64,000 bases of DNA from Solea solea. Taxonomy: Eukaryota > Chordata > Actinopteri > Pleuronectiformes > Soleidae. A program made the position numbers and the translations under genes. Where the stretch lies: NCBI RefSeq assembly GCF_958295425.1, contig NC_081149.1, positions 5,051,194 through 5,115,193 on the forward strand. Direction: 5' to 3'. The number at the start of each line of letters is the position of its first letter. Position 1 is the first letter of the stretch. The notes under the pieces were generated by a model. The model worked only from the letters and a program-made list of their open reading frames with translations. It was not told where the DNA came from and did no database searches. Positions 45,506 to 57,420 of this stretch are shown one piece after another.

Positions 45506-48160
45506 CTTTTATTTCACGAAAATAAAAAGCACTACTTTTCCAGAAGATGTTGCATACCTCAGTGAAGTTACCTTTTTTAAAGAGTGTATTTTTTATCATG
45601 AGTGTTTTTTATTACAATATTCAGAGTCGCACTCACAGCGCCCTCTGCCAGACGATGTGGTAATGACTTAAGATGTTCGGATGAACTTGTAACTCGTATA
45701 TTTTGAACAGGATTTTTAAGGTTTTATGTTTACGTCGGAACAGAAATAACCAAACCTTCAGATTAAAAGCGACGACGTAGACGAGTTAAATCTGTTAGTT
45801 CAAGGATTTTTTTTTACACGCGTTTCTGTGTTTGACTCATGTGGAAGCCATGTGTCAAGTTATGGAGATTAAGATTAAGGTTTTTATTTGTTTTTAAAAA
45901 GCTGTTGTATGTTTTAGAGAGAGAGGGACAGTGTTGGGATGTTTTTGGCTTTGGTTCAGCGGGTGGAGGAAACCGCGGCGGCGTGGTCCTCGTCTGGTCT
46001 GGCCGGGAGCTCAAATGATGCGTGTCATTGTAGCAAATGGAGCGCGGTGATGAAGAAGTGCTGCTGTTTCTGCTGCTGCTGCTGCAGAAATAAACCACTT
46101 AAGAGTGTGGGCCTGTGTGTGTGTGTGTGTGTGTGTGAGCGCGACACACACACACTCAGGTAACACTGATCCTCCACATTCTTCATCCTGGACGTTGGCC
46201 CTGCTCCTCCTCGCCACAGCTGGCTCCTTTCAAACCGCCTTCTCCTCCCCTTCAGCTCGACACTGTGTCGTTTAGCAGTGCCATTTAAACAGGGTAGGTT
46301 TGCCTTGGGGGGCCTTTAAGCTGAGACGGGGCCCCCTGATTATGTTAGAACCACAAATTAGAACAGAATTTGTGAGAATCAGCTTTAAGGCTCAATCACA
46401 TTTTCTCTTCTTCTCCGTAATGTAGTACAAATCCTTTGTTACTGTATTTTACTTAGTTATTAGTATTTCAAGCAACTTTTACTTTTACTCCACTACATTT
46501 CCTCTAACTCTCTTTGTTACTTGTTACTACCAAATGAAATCAGTCTGTATTTATATAGTGCTTTTCTAGTCTTGATGAGCTGCTTCACACAACAGTTTTC
46601 ACCCATTCACTCATTCACTCACTGCAACATGGGGTTAAGTGTCTTTGCTCAAGGACACATAGACGAGCAGAGCCAGGAATTGAACCCACAACCTTCCTGT
46701 TGAAAGAAAACTCGACCTAATGGTTTCCCAAAAAATAGCGTTTTTTTTGTAGACAACCAAAATGCTACATTTGGAGTTTGTTTGGTTTTCGTCCTTGCTT
46801 CCTTTCCTTGCTTCCTTTCCTTCTATCTCTGTTTCTGTGATTCTTCACATTATAATGTAAATAAAGCTTTATCACAGCGCCACGTACAGGCCTGGCATAT
46901 GTACTACAGCGTTTAGAGTCGTTGTGGGGGGGTTTCCAATCCAACGAAAAATGATTGCGCTTTGTGTCACGTTCCACTTAAAGGTATGAGGATTTAACCC
47001 AGTGTCTCATCACCGTAACTCCTAGACTGAAAACTCAAAAACTATGGACTGGGTGTCCAAGGTGTGACCCCCGCCCTTTGACCCTATGCCAGCTGAGACC
47101 CCGCGTGACTCTCATGTGGAGGATAAAGCAGTAGAAGACGGACGGATGGACACCGAAAAGCAGAAAATATACTTGTCTTTACGGTAGAACCTCAGGACTT
47201 CTGCGGGGCCGAGAGTCCGATCACAGTGTCCACTCATGTGTGTCTCTGTTACTTTAATGTCTTTTTATCCTTTTAAGTGGGAACGTAACTCTTAACAACA
47301 TTAACACTCGTGTAGATTACCGGGGATAACTGCGACGAAACCAAGAAGCTACTGTAGGTCTGTGTCTATACAGCGCTGCAACTCCCAATGATTTACATCA
47401 GCAGTTAATCTGACTTTCTGACATGAAGAGATTATTTTTAGTCCTGAACATGTTCAAGAAAATGTTGATTTTTGTCCTCAAATGAAAATGATTCAGTTTT
47501 AAGTGTCTGTAACGCCCCCTGGTGGTTTGCGTGTGACAGTCGTCTTGTGCAGCTGCTTTTTACCTTTTTAAGCTGCTCGGCACCGACTTTGATGTGATTT
47601 ACGCGACACGCAGGCACTGTCAGCGCCCGAGGTGACGGATGTGTCGACCAATCCTTGTTGCTCTCGTGGCGGCGGCTTCACCGTGTCCTGGGTGTGGCTC
47701 AGGCTCCCTGAAGTCACTGAAGGGATTCTTTTTGTTTTGTTGCTCATTCACAGTCGCGCTCCCACACACACACACACCTGTGCAGACAGAACAACACCAC
47801 GAGCAAACAAACACAAAAACACATCCACTCCTCCTCCTGTTTGCCCTGCATGTTCTGCTGCCAGGAGGAGCCTCGTGAAGCTGCATCACTCACATTCTCA
47901 TCATTCCACCTATTTTAACACTCTCCAAGTGACCTCCTCCCTGCTTTCAGACAAATAAGCACGCTGATGGTTGACTGGAATATTTGTGCAGTTAGTCACA
48001 GGTGAACGTCGCTTCCACACGACTGACTCATAATGTCGTCATTGAAAAATACACCTGAGAAGTGTTTACACGTGTCTTGACACCAGGGAGGGGCTTATGT
48101 TGACGCTACATGGCGTCAACGAGTAATAAAGTAATAAATCAGTAATAAATCTGCTGGAGT
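45506..48160. other. Gene-free stretch with SINE remnants
   Basis: 46.43-46.53 kb: ACTTTTACTTTTACTCCACT dispersed repeat. 46.60-46.71 kb: minus-oriented tRNA-SINE remnant (GAATTGAACCCACAACCTTC). 47.03-47.16 kb: tail of the SINE-like repeat (GGATAAAGCAGTAGAAGACG). No exon supported. Confidence 0.45.
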
Positions 48161-48224
48161 GAATTATGATCAATATCTTTGTCAACGAGTGCACATTTGA
48201 AAGCTTATTGGGCTGGTTTCAGTT

Positions 48225-48370
48225 GGGGGCAGCCCCGTGGCCTAGTGGAGAGGGGAAATTGGCATGTAACCAGAGGGTTTCAAGTTCAAATCCTGACAGG
48301 TCAACAAGGGCTGAGGTACCTCTGAGCAAGGTGCCCAATCGCCATTTCTCAAGGGTGTTTATTGGGGATC
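48225..48370 (+). mobile_element. tRNA-derived SINE fragment
   Basis: GCCCCGTGGCCTAGTGGAGA (A-box-like), GGTTTCAAGTTCAAATCCTG (B-box-like) and GAGCAAGGTGCCCAAT give the layout of a fish tRNA-SINE. The anticodon region is not that of a working tRNA. Confidence 0.6.
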
Positions 48371-48775
48371 GAGGCGTTTCAAGAGTGTTAAACCTCTTAA
48401 AAATGACCGCAAAGACACAGAATAATATATATTTTTTAATATTAATTTCAGTTCTAGTTTTGTTTACTACAATAAAAAATAATGTTTTTTATTATTATTT
48501 TGTTTGATTATAGACAGGTGTTTTTGTCCATCAATAATCAATTACTGTTCATGTACACTCATTTAAGATGAGGGGACAATTTATAGTGGTAGTTCAGGTT
48601 CTGTAAAAAGTTCTAACATAATTGTCAGCCTGAGCTCTGAGTGAAAACACTGCTGCTGTGACTAAAAACACATTTGTGCCTCTTAAGAAAAAGAGTCACG
48701 TAATAAAATCCATGCCTGCTTAAAGGTCTGCAATATCTTAAAAACATGTTTCATGTCTTTATTTCACAAGGAAAC

Positions 48776-49105
48776 TGAAGTTTGTGAAGCGCTCGTGCTC
48801 CCACAACCAAACTCCATAGAGAAAATCCGTGATTTTAGTTTGTGGGGACACAGGAGCTGCTGGTCCACTGCTGGTCTACTGCTGCCACATGTGGTCACTT
48901 TGTGTCACTGAGGTCAATCAGAACAAAGGATTTTTAGATGCCGAATTCACAAAAACAACACACGTGAACTTCCTGTCGGAGGCAGCAGTAAATCGACAAC
49001 TCCCGTGTTCTGTGACGTACAAATAAAAAATAATTACAGATTTTCTCAATGGGGTTTGGTGCGGGGGAAAGCAAGCGGTCTTTCAAAGTGACTCAAACCT
49101 AAATT
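48776..49105. repeat. Palindromic repeat copy E
   Basis: CCACAACCAAACTCCATAGA, GACACAGGAGCTGCTGGTCC, TTTGTGTCACTGAGGTCAAT, GGAGGCAGCAGTAAATCGAC and TTTCTCAATGGGGTTTGGTG in the same order as copy C. Confidence 0.75.
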
Positions 49106-49925
49106 TTCCAGTCAGAAAATAAATGGTGTTTAACCCAGAGGTGAAGTGGTGAAAATATTCTGATGATATTATAGACATAGACTTTTATTAGCTGAGCAAC
49201 ATGGTAGAAGATGAATGAATGAATGAATGATGTATGTCTTTGAAATGGCTGCGTGGTTGATATCGCTGTTGGTGTCGAGGTTGGGGCTGTTGGTGATATT
49301 GGGGGAAACGCGGACTGTCGTTGACTTTTGCCTTTTATAAAAAAACAGGATACACGTCTTGTTTCTCTGCTGTATTCACTCCACTTAATCTGCCTCTAAT
49401 CCTCTTTGGTTGCACATGGTTTAGATGTTCAGGTTGCGGCAGGCTGAATATTTACAGTAGTAAAAACTCCTCCAGTCCCTGGTGACAGATGTATTATGTC
49501 ATGTTCCGGCACCACCTTTTAAAAAAGCCCAGGTGTGTTCATGTTAAATACCTGAAATAGACCTTGGTAATGCAGACGAGCTGTGGTTCACACACTGAAC
49601 CACAGCTTCTTTTTTTTAAAAAACAAAAAAACATTCTTGGGTTCTCGTGTTTGAGTGCCTCGGCCGTTAAGATTCACACGCACCGGCGTTTGAAGGTCGT
49701 GCAAAACTCGGCCCACATGAAGAAGCAGTGGGTCGACCTCACTGCACCGGGTCCTGTTTTTCCACGATGTCTGCCAAGACTTTAAAGCCGTACCTCTGCG
49801 GTCATAAAGAGTGCGAGTCACTAGTAAAACCTCTCGGTTTACATTTTAAATGAGGAACTTGGTTCAACTGTACGAGCTGCAACTTTTAATTCCTCTGTGT
49901 CTTTTTTTTTTCTTTTCGCTGCCAG
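49106..49925. other. Region upstream of the ntf4 coding exon
   Basis: No gene. It ends in a long pyrimidine tract (about 49892-49920) and GCTGCCAG, the acceptor of the ntf4 coding exon. Confidence 0.6.
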
Positions 49926-49941
49926 CTGATACGTCCTGGGA

Positions 49942-51363
49942 GTGATGCACTGGCTTCCCCTGGTTGCCATGGTGATTGCCTCGGCCCTGCCCTTCCCTCA
50001 CAACCCCGTGTCCAGGATCGCTGCGGCGGCGACGACGACAAAGCCTGGCTCCGACGACCGCCGGGACCCGGCCTCGCGCCTCGCAGCTCCGCGTGTGGAC
50101 TACGATTCTCGCGGAAATGCCTCGCAGACGGACTCGGCCGTCGGCCAGCAACCCGACAGACGAGACCTTCACGACCGCAAGGACGACGTGAAATCCTCCG
50201 TACATGAAGAGACCGCCACGTTCAGAGTGGACAATCAAGGAAGTTACCGGTCGAAAAGCAACTCAGGCAGCGGCGGCAGAAGCGGCGTCAGTTTGGACAG
50301 ACGAACACTCAGGACCGAGGATATTTCCCAGGATAATTCTCCACCAAAGGACTACAAAGCTGACAGAAGCAGCAGGCAAGAGATCTCCAGCTTCATGGAC
50401 TTTTACAAGAAGGACTCCACGGGCAGACCTTTGCAGGTTTCTGCAGCAGAAAACCACAACACTGCCAGTCCTGTTGCAACGCTAAAGGCTCCGCATGGAC
50501 CAGAACCAACTGTTCCTTCAGAGCAGCTGAGAGAGACATCAACAATCAGGACAGGGACTGAGCAGACGCCAGGGGCTGAGGAGAGCGCGACCCTGGAGGC
50601 AGGACCGGGTCTGGGCCCTGGACTCGACAGCCTCTTGGGAGACGAGATGTTTCTGGACGCACATCCACGAGTCCTCTTCTCGCCCTCGCTGTCTCCTCCA
50701 GAACACCCGCCTCTGCTGCTCATGCTGGAGTCCGGCCTGCTGGAGGAGGACGGCGGCGGGGAGGAGCAGGAGGACATGGACGGACACATCGAGGGTCACG
50801 GGGATCGGGCGATTGACAGGAGCACGACCCCGAGCTGGACCGACTCCTCCAGAGTCACCACCAGCGAGGCCGCGCACCCCGTTAGGCGGGACAAGCGCTC
50901 GCACTTGATGGACCGACGGCGAGGAGAGAAGTCCGTGTGCGAGGCGGAAAGCGTCTGGGTCACCGACAAGAGGTCCGCCATCGACTCCCGCGGCCGGCAG
51001 GTCACCGTCCTGGAGGAAATCCAAACCCAGACGGGACCGCTCAAACAGTTCTTCTACGAGACCCGCTGTCGCCAGGCCGAGCAGGAGAGTGGCACCAGCC
51101 GGGGGAGGGGTTCTGGCGCGGCGGCGCCGCCGAGATCCCCGGGGATGGGCCTCGCCGGGTCCGGCTGCTTTGGCGTGGACAAAAAACAGTGGCTGAGCGA
51201 GTGCAAGGCCAAGCAGTCGTTTGTGCGAGCGCTCACCAAAGACACCAACAACAGAACTGGGTGGAGGTGGATCCGCATCGACTCGTCCTGCGTCTGCGTG
51301 CTGCTGTCCAGAGCCAATCAGGTGCCGGGGAGGGAGGTCCTGACTAGAACCGGGAGAGGCTGA
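49942..51363 (+). CDS. ntf4: Neurotrophin-4 precursor, single coding exon
   Basis: Secreted cystine-knot growth factor, ligand of TrkB and p75NTR. The coding exon follows an excellent acceptor (TTTTCGCTGCCAG, exon from 49926). ATG 49942 starts a signal-peptide-like [19 protein letters not shown] very long hydrophilic prodomain (to residue 319) keeps the neurotrophin pro-motif [20 protein letters not shown] (243-262). Cleavage is predicted after VRRDKR (314-319). The mature part (154 residues) has [43 protein letters not shown] and [18 protein letters not shown]. The six knot cysteines are 333, 376, 409, 421, 450 and 452. SECKAKQS and an enlarged Cys376-Cys409 loop point to NT-4 rather than BDNF, NT-3 or NGF. 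Odd: 319-residue prepro part (about 80 in human NT-4), 32-residue loop, a sequon NRT at 437 and a C-terminal addition. Confidence 0.95.
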   Translation: MMHWLPLVAMVIASALPFPHNPVSRIAAAATTTKPGSDDRRDPASRLAAPRVDYDSRGNASQTDSAVGQQPDRRDLHDRKDDVKSSVHEETATFRVDNQGSYRSKSNSGSGGRSGVSLDRRTLRTEDISQDNSPPKDYKADRSSRQEISSFMDFYKKDSTGRPLQVSAAENHNTASPVATLKAPHGPEPTVPSEQLRETSTIRTGTEQTPGAEESATLEAGPGLGPGLDSLLGDEMFLDAHPRVLFSPSLSPPEHPPLLLMLESGLLEEDGGGEEQEDMDGHIEGHGDRAIDRSTTPSWTDSSRVTTSEAAHPVRRDKRSHLMDRRRGEKSVCEAESVWVTDKRSAIDSRGRQVTVLEEIQTQTGPLKQFFYETRCRQAEQESGTSRGRGSGAAAPPRSPGMGLAGSGCFGVDKKQWLSECKAKQSFVRALTKDTNNRTGWRWIRIDSSCVCVLLSRANQVPGREVLTRTGRG

Positions 51364-51698
51364 GGGGGGAGGAGGAGGAGGAGGAGGAGGGAGGGAGGGA
51401 GGAGGTGGCATGAAGTAGAAAGTGACTCACAGCGGAGCAGCTGTCACATCTCACTGTGTGCACTTTCACTTTAAAATGATGGAAGTTATTGCCGCCTCGG
51501 CCCTGGACCCTCCCCCTCTGTCACATGACTTTTTATAAACAAACAAACGAGAAGACCTCAACACTAGATCTTAGAGAAAATTGTCATTTATAGAGATTCT
51601 ACTTTTAAAACTGTTTTGTTTTTTGTATGATCTTTCATAACCTAAGTTATTTTTGATTAGTATGTAAGCATGTGTTCGTCTTTGATATTAATATATTC

Positions 51699-51740
<42 letters not shown>

Positions 51741-54398
51741 ATATATATAAATGTAAAATATGACACCCGTATACCTTCATGTATGAAGCTATGTATAATA
51801 TCTGTGTGTGTATTTATAGAAGAAGTGTCTGATGACGATGATAATTCCAGTCTCTGGTCCACTCGGGTTTGTGAGAGGAAGGAGCGCCACCTACTGAGGC
51901 TCCGAGTCACTGCTCCACACTGTAACTGTAATTAATGGATTCACCGTGAATGTGACGCGTGATCGGTTTTATCTGGGCAAAAAAAACAAACATGTTTTTT
52001 TTTTTCTAAATAATAATATGACACTAAAAAGAGCTAATTTAACTTTGACAAACATGGTAATAAAAGATATTTGTACTCGTTGTTTTGTACAGATTAACAT
52101 AAATACTGTATCGCACAAACGCACAACTGATGTATTTGTTTTTAAACTTGACATAAACAGTAAATTGCATGTATTTTTTTATTGCTTGTATTCTGCTACA
52201 AAACTGTCACAAAGAGTCACTGATGTTAAAAAAAAACACACCAAAGCCCAAAATCAGCGATTTAACGTCACGGCACACAAGAGTTGTTGCTCCACCGCCG
52301 CCTCTAAGTTCAGATGTGTTGTTTTTAAAGACTTTGGCTTTTGAATTCATTCATTCACATTTATTTAAGTCACCCAGACTTAACCGAACGAGGCGGCGGC
52401 GGCGGCAGACCAGACTAGACCAGCAGCTCCTGTGCCCTGTGAGCTTAAAACCACGATTTTCTCAATGGTTTGGTTTGGTGTGTGAGAGTGCGCAAACTGA
52501 ACAAAAATTTGTTAAAAATTATTTTTTCTGTAACGTGTCTCTAAAGACTAAAATCAGGTGTGGTTTCGTCTTCAGTGGCTAAAACCTGTTTTGACTCGTC
52601 TCCCCCGACCAATGGCGGCCATGTTTTTCCGTGTGTCCGTGTCTCAGTTCTGGTTCCAGACACTGGCAGCATTTGTGGAACACATGGCAAAGTCATGCAA
52701 CCACACACACACACAAAAAAGAAAAGAAAACAATGTTAAATAAAAACAGCCATGCTTATTAACACATAAAAAAAATGAATGTAGCAGCGTAGAATCACAA
52801 AATAACAATAAACAGAATAAATACATAAACAAGACAATGAGAGATGGCAGACTTCACCACATTCACGCAACAAGCTTCTGGCGGCCCCTGTTGGTCATAG
52901 TGGCAAGTGGGGAAGCGCAGACAGACGGACAGAGCCACGGAAAACAATACTTGATAAATAAATACTCACGGAAAAATTAATATCCACACGTGATTCCCAG
53001 TGTGTGTGGACCACGACCCCCTGGTGGGACATGAAGGTACTGCAGGTGGGTTCTGAGCGAGTTTCTTTAAATACAAAAAAACACTAAAACATTTTTTTTG
53101 CATTATAAATAATTAAGCTTAAATTAAACTGTAAAAATAATTGTAAAGGTTATTAACAAAAATGAAATTGAATGAGAAATTTAAAAACAATTTAACTTCA
53201 AACAAGAGAAACTAAAAGTAGCTAAAAGGTCAAATATAAGAGGAAAATAATCAAAAATGGACATAAAATGGATACTTATTGTAAAAATGTGGTGTTTTCA
53301 AACGACACCTGCAGCCTTACATTGAAAACCTTTAACCTGAAACAACTTCACAACATCAAAACTAAACAAGTAAATAAAAAGTAAACACATTCACAAAAAT
53401 TAACATATCAATATATAAAAGGGATAAATCACGAAAAAACTAAGCGACGGAAATAAATGGAGAAAGTGTTTTTGCAGAGATCAGCAGATCCACCTGGATC
53501 GCTGTATTTATTTATTTATTTTAAATCTTCAACATCACCACCATCATCATCATCATCATCTTCACTGTTTATTCTCAGTGTTTGTGTTTTTACGATCACT
53601 TTAATCATGGAAATCTTCTCAGAAATGTACACACACACACACACAAGCATCATCCGAACGACCCGACGTTTCCCACTCTTCTTATTTCATTATTATTATT
53701 TTTTTCTTCTTCAGCTCGTTCAAATAAACAAAGTTTGTCGTCGAGGGGGAAAACGGAACATGTACGTACATTTATTTATTTATTTATTTATTATCCAATA
53801 CATACTTAAAGAAAAATAAATACTCGTCGTAAAAAATGAAAAAAATACAACCGAAGAAAAAAATTACACACAATTTTACAAATTGATCCCCAGGCTCCGC
53901 CCACTGTAGGTTTTATCATACAGATATTTTTTTGTTTATTTATTTTTATACGACCTCATTTCATCTTCACCACTAAAAAAAAAAAAAAAAAAAAAATCTT
54001 TTAGGTCATTGTCGTTTTATTTTGACATGCATCGTAAACACACAGAGGCTAAAGGTTTTGTTTCCTGGGCTTCCGAGGACACGCCCTTTCGTCCCGCCTC
54101 TTTCTGACCTCACATCCCGCCCCCTGCCGCCTTGCTAAGCCCCGCCCTCCCCCCCCCGCACTGCTCTTAGTTTCTGTTATGGCTTGTGTGTGCAGGAAAA
54201 TAATTTCTGTCTCTTTCTGTTTTCTTGTTTGTTTTTATCTCTCTGTCGCTGCTGTCATCGTCATCCGACCTCGACCCCTGACCCCTGACCCCTGACCCCG
54301 AGCCGATGACTAGAGGTCAGACATCGCAGAACTGCAGCGCAGAGCAGCACCGGAAACCAGAAACTTCCACGTCTTTCTGAATATAAATATATTTGATA
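51364..54398 (+). other. Probable ntf4 3' UTR and downstream sequence
   Basis: Contains a (TA)n tract at about 51704-51731 and palindromic repeat copy F at 52232-52505. AATAAA-type signals occur near 52739, 52815 and 52965. ATTTA/TTTATTTA-rich stretches lie near 53505 and 53770, and a 23-A run at about 53974-53996. The real poly(A) site cannot be chosen from sequence alone. Confidence 0.4.
52232..52505. repeat. Palindromic repeat copy F (diverged)
   Basis: CACCAAAGCCCAAAATCAGC at the left, AGACCAGCAGCTCCTGTGCC and TTTTCTCAATGGTTTGGTTT at the right; the centre is replaced by a GGC-rich stretch. Confidence 0.6.
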
Positions 54399-54741
54399 TT
54401 TAAAGCTGCGGTGTGTAACTTCTGACGCCCAAAACACAGCTAGCCTCGCTAACAGACTTACCCCACGTTTCAGAGAACTGTGGTTAACTCCTTAACCTAA
54501 TCATCACTAGTTTATATCTCAGAGAACCGGGGTTAATTCCTTAACCTAAAGTATGTTACTTGTGTTTCAGAGAACCAGGGTGAATTCGTTAACCTAAAGT
54601 TCTCTTTTAACATTCGTTGAATAGCTTACATTTTTAAAACAAAACAAAAACCGTCGTCTTATTATCGTCGCTCTTGTGCTTCACTCTGTGTCTCCACAGA
54701 CACTGGTTTGGATTTGAAAAGTTACGCACTGCAGCTTTAAA
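54399..54741. mobile_element. 343-bp MITE with TTTAAAGCTGC termini
   Basis: Left TTTAAAGCTGCGGTGTGTAA and right (inverted) TTTAAAGCTGCAGTGCGTAA are near-perfect inverted repeats. Between them are three repeats of CAGAGAACTGTGGTTAACTC / GAGAACCGGGGTTAATTCC. There is no coding capacity. A lone end of the same family lies at about 63030. Confidence 0.75.
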
Positions 54742-55206
54742 AGCAAACACAAACTTTACAAAGGGTTTATAGCTTTGAATTAAAGAAGAAAAAAAATTTA
54801 ATTTCAGTGAAATATTTCGCAAACACTTCTGCAGCCCCCTGGTGGACCATAAAGATACTGCAGGTAGGCTGTTTTTGTTGTTTGTTTTAAGAAAATAATA
54901 AAACTTAAATGTTGTAGATTTAATTTAAAAACCTAAATGTTTCTGTCTGATTATGACAAGAATTCTAGAATTTAAAAATGTGCCGCGACGTTATATAAAA
55001 AAAGAAGATTGTGCTGCTTTAAATGAAATCAGAAGCCTACATTTCCCATGATGCACCCCTGCAGCTTCTTCTCTGATGTTTGTGTCACAGGATTTCTGTG
55101 GATTTTTCTGCCTGAGCTGACGTCAAAAACGTCTGTGTAACATCTGTGACTCTGTTTGATTTTTCCGTGGCGTTTGACGTCCGTAAACGTTGGATTATTG
55201 CCCTCC

Positions 55207-55238
<32 letters not shown>

Positions 55239-55808
55239 GTCCCCTTTTGCCTGAAGTGACTCCGAGTTTCAAAAAAAACAAAACATAAAAGAAAAGTGTA
55301 TAAACCCAGTGTAAAGAAAGCGACACTGACACTTAATCTATGCATTATCTGCCATTGACGTCATAATGTGTCGGACACAATGCCTCTGCGGCCGTGCTAC
55401 ACTTGGCTCCGCCCACTCCCACCCGTCCCCGAGCCTTTGATCTCCATAATGGACGCTGCCTTCAAAGGAAAGGACTCGGTTTTCAACGAGCAAACAGACA
55501 AAGAGGACGAGGAGGCGCAGCTGTGATGTGGTCGCAGCTTTTTTTATATGACTCCTACTCCGGCCTGTTTTTGGACACTGACACCGAGCAAACAGAGCCA
55601 AGATGGCCGACACCACAGTCCACCAGGAGCCGACCGATAACGAGTAAATGAGGCGGATTTGAGTGATATTTGGAACTGAAACAAACCTTTATACATGAAA
55701 TGGTTTGTGATCCTGAGAGACTGGAAGTCTAACCTCTGACCTCTCCTCCACAATGATATGGTTTACTGTATATATATATATATACATATATATATGCAGA
55801 TATATATA
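54742..55808. other. Intergenic, with a small CpG-rich ATG-containing block
   Basis: (GTCT)n at 55207-55239. At 55590-55650 AGCCAAGATGGCCGACACC resembles a YY1-type promoter/start motif with a 14-codon frame (MADTTVHQEPTDNE) ending in TAA and a GTAAAT at its end. I could not link it to any gene. Confidence 0.3.
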
Positions 55809-57420
55809 CAGTGCTCAGCGTAAATGAGTACACCCCCTTCGAAAAGTACCATTTTAAACAATATCTCAATGAAAACAAAAACAATTTGCAAAATGTTGAC
55901 AAGACTAAGTTTTATTTAACATCTGTTTAACTTATAACTTGAAAGTAAGGATAATAATATAACTTAGAGAACAAAATTTATAGTTTTACTCAAATTGGGG
56001 TGATGCAAAAATGAGTACACCCCACTGAAAGTCTCTGTAGCAAGGCTAAATTTTAGACTACAAATGTCCAATTTAACAATAATCAACCACAGGTGAGTCT
56101 AACTATTCATCACACAGGTGTCCAGCAGACAGTTGACTATAAACCCCTTCCCATTTCATGTTGTTAGCAATGGCACCACATGGAAAAGAAATGTCTCAAG
56201 ACTTGAGAAAGAAAATAATTTCTTTACACCACAAAGGTGAAGGCTACAAGAAGATCAGCAAAGCTTTACTTATCAGTCAGAATACTGTAGCAAAAGTGGT
56301 AGAAAAATTTAAAAAAGATGGAACTGCAACCATCTCACAGAGACGTCCAGGTCGTCCACGGACGTTAACACCTCGACAGGAGCGTCTCCTGATGAGAAGG
56401 GTCAAAGAAAATCGGCATGCAAGTTCACTGCAGTTATCCAAGGAAGTAGAAAGCCAAACTGGGGTGACTATTTCCCGTGACACAATATGGCATACACTGC
56501 AGAGGAATGGCATGCATGGGTGCCGTCCCAACGGAAGCCTCTCCTAAAGCCCAGGCACATAAAAGCCTGCCTAGAGTTTGCCAGGGCCCATGCTGACAAA
56601 GATGAAGACTACTGGGACTCTGTACTTTGGAGTGATGAGACCAAGATAAATGTTTTTGGAACTGATGGCTTCAAAACTGTATGGCGTCGCAAAGGTGAGG
56701 AATTCAAAGAAAAATGCATGGTGCCTACAGTGAAACATGGTGGGGGCAGTGTCCTTATGTGGGGTTGCATGAGTGCTGCTGGTGTCTGGGAGCTGTGTTT
56801 CATTGATGGCATCATGAATTCACAGATGTTTTGCTCTATACTGAAAGAAAAGATGCTACCATCACTCCGTGCCTTTGGTCGTAGTGCACTTTTCCAACAT
56901 GACAATGATCCTAAACACACATCGAAGGCCACTGTTGGATTTCTGAAGAAGAACAGGGTAAAAGTGATTCAGTGGCCAAGTATGTCTCCTGATCTAAACC
57001 CAATTAAACACCTATGGGGAATTCTGAAGAGTTGAGGATTACTCTCCATCGAGCATCCAGTCTCTAAAAGAGATAATTCTTGAATGGAAAAAGATTGATG
57101 TAGCAAAATGTTTCCAACTTGTTCATTCCATGCCTAGAAGACTTGGTGCTGTCATTAAAAATCATGGAGGCCATACAAAGTACTAGGTTTAGTCGTTTTT
57201 GTTGTGGGGTGTACTCATTTTTGCATCGCCCTTATTTCAGTAAAACTGAAAAATGTGTAATCTAAGTTATGTTATTGAACTTACTTTCATGTTTTAAGTT
57301 TAACAGATGTTATATAAACTTATATATATTCAACATTTTGAAAATAGTTTTTGTGTTCATTGAGATATTGTTTAAAATAGTACTTTTCAAAGGGGGTGTA
57401 CTCATTTACGCTGAGCACTG
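55809..57420 (+). mobile_element. Third Tc1-type transposon (1,612 bp), inactivated
   Basis: Ends CAGTGCTCAGCGTAAATGAG on both sides (inverted), flanked by TA, and inserted in a TATATA microsatellite. The transposase pseudogene is inside. Unrelated in its ends to the element at 8476. Confidence 0.95.
56158..57186 (+). pseudogene. Broken Tc1 transposase
   Basis: Paired-like N-terminus (GKEMSQDLRKKIISLHHKGE, RRPGRPRTLTP) is open to 56547. A frameshift follows near 56520; the DDE part is in another frame (WSDETKINVFG, HDNDPKHT). A second break after WGILKS (57035) puts the C-terminus (MPRRLGAVIKNHGGHTKY, ending 57186) in a third frame. The catalytic Glu of NPIE has become Lys (NPIKHLW). The protein cannot be made or active. 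Confidence 0.92.

Noticed and set aside
49864..50238. Minus-strand 124-codon frame over the ntf4 start
   Set aside because: Shadow of the ntf4 prodomain; no homology.
50539..51411. Minus-strand frame of 290 codons
   Set aside because: GC-rich shadow of the ntf4 exon; Pro/Arg-biased with no recognisable domain.
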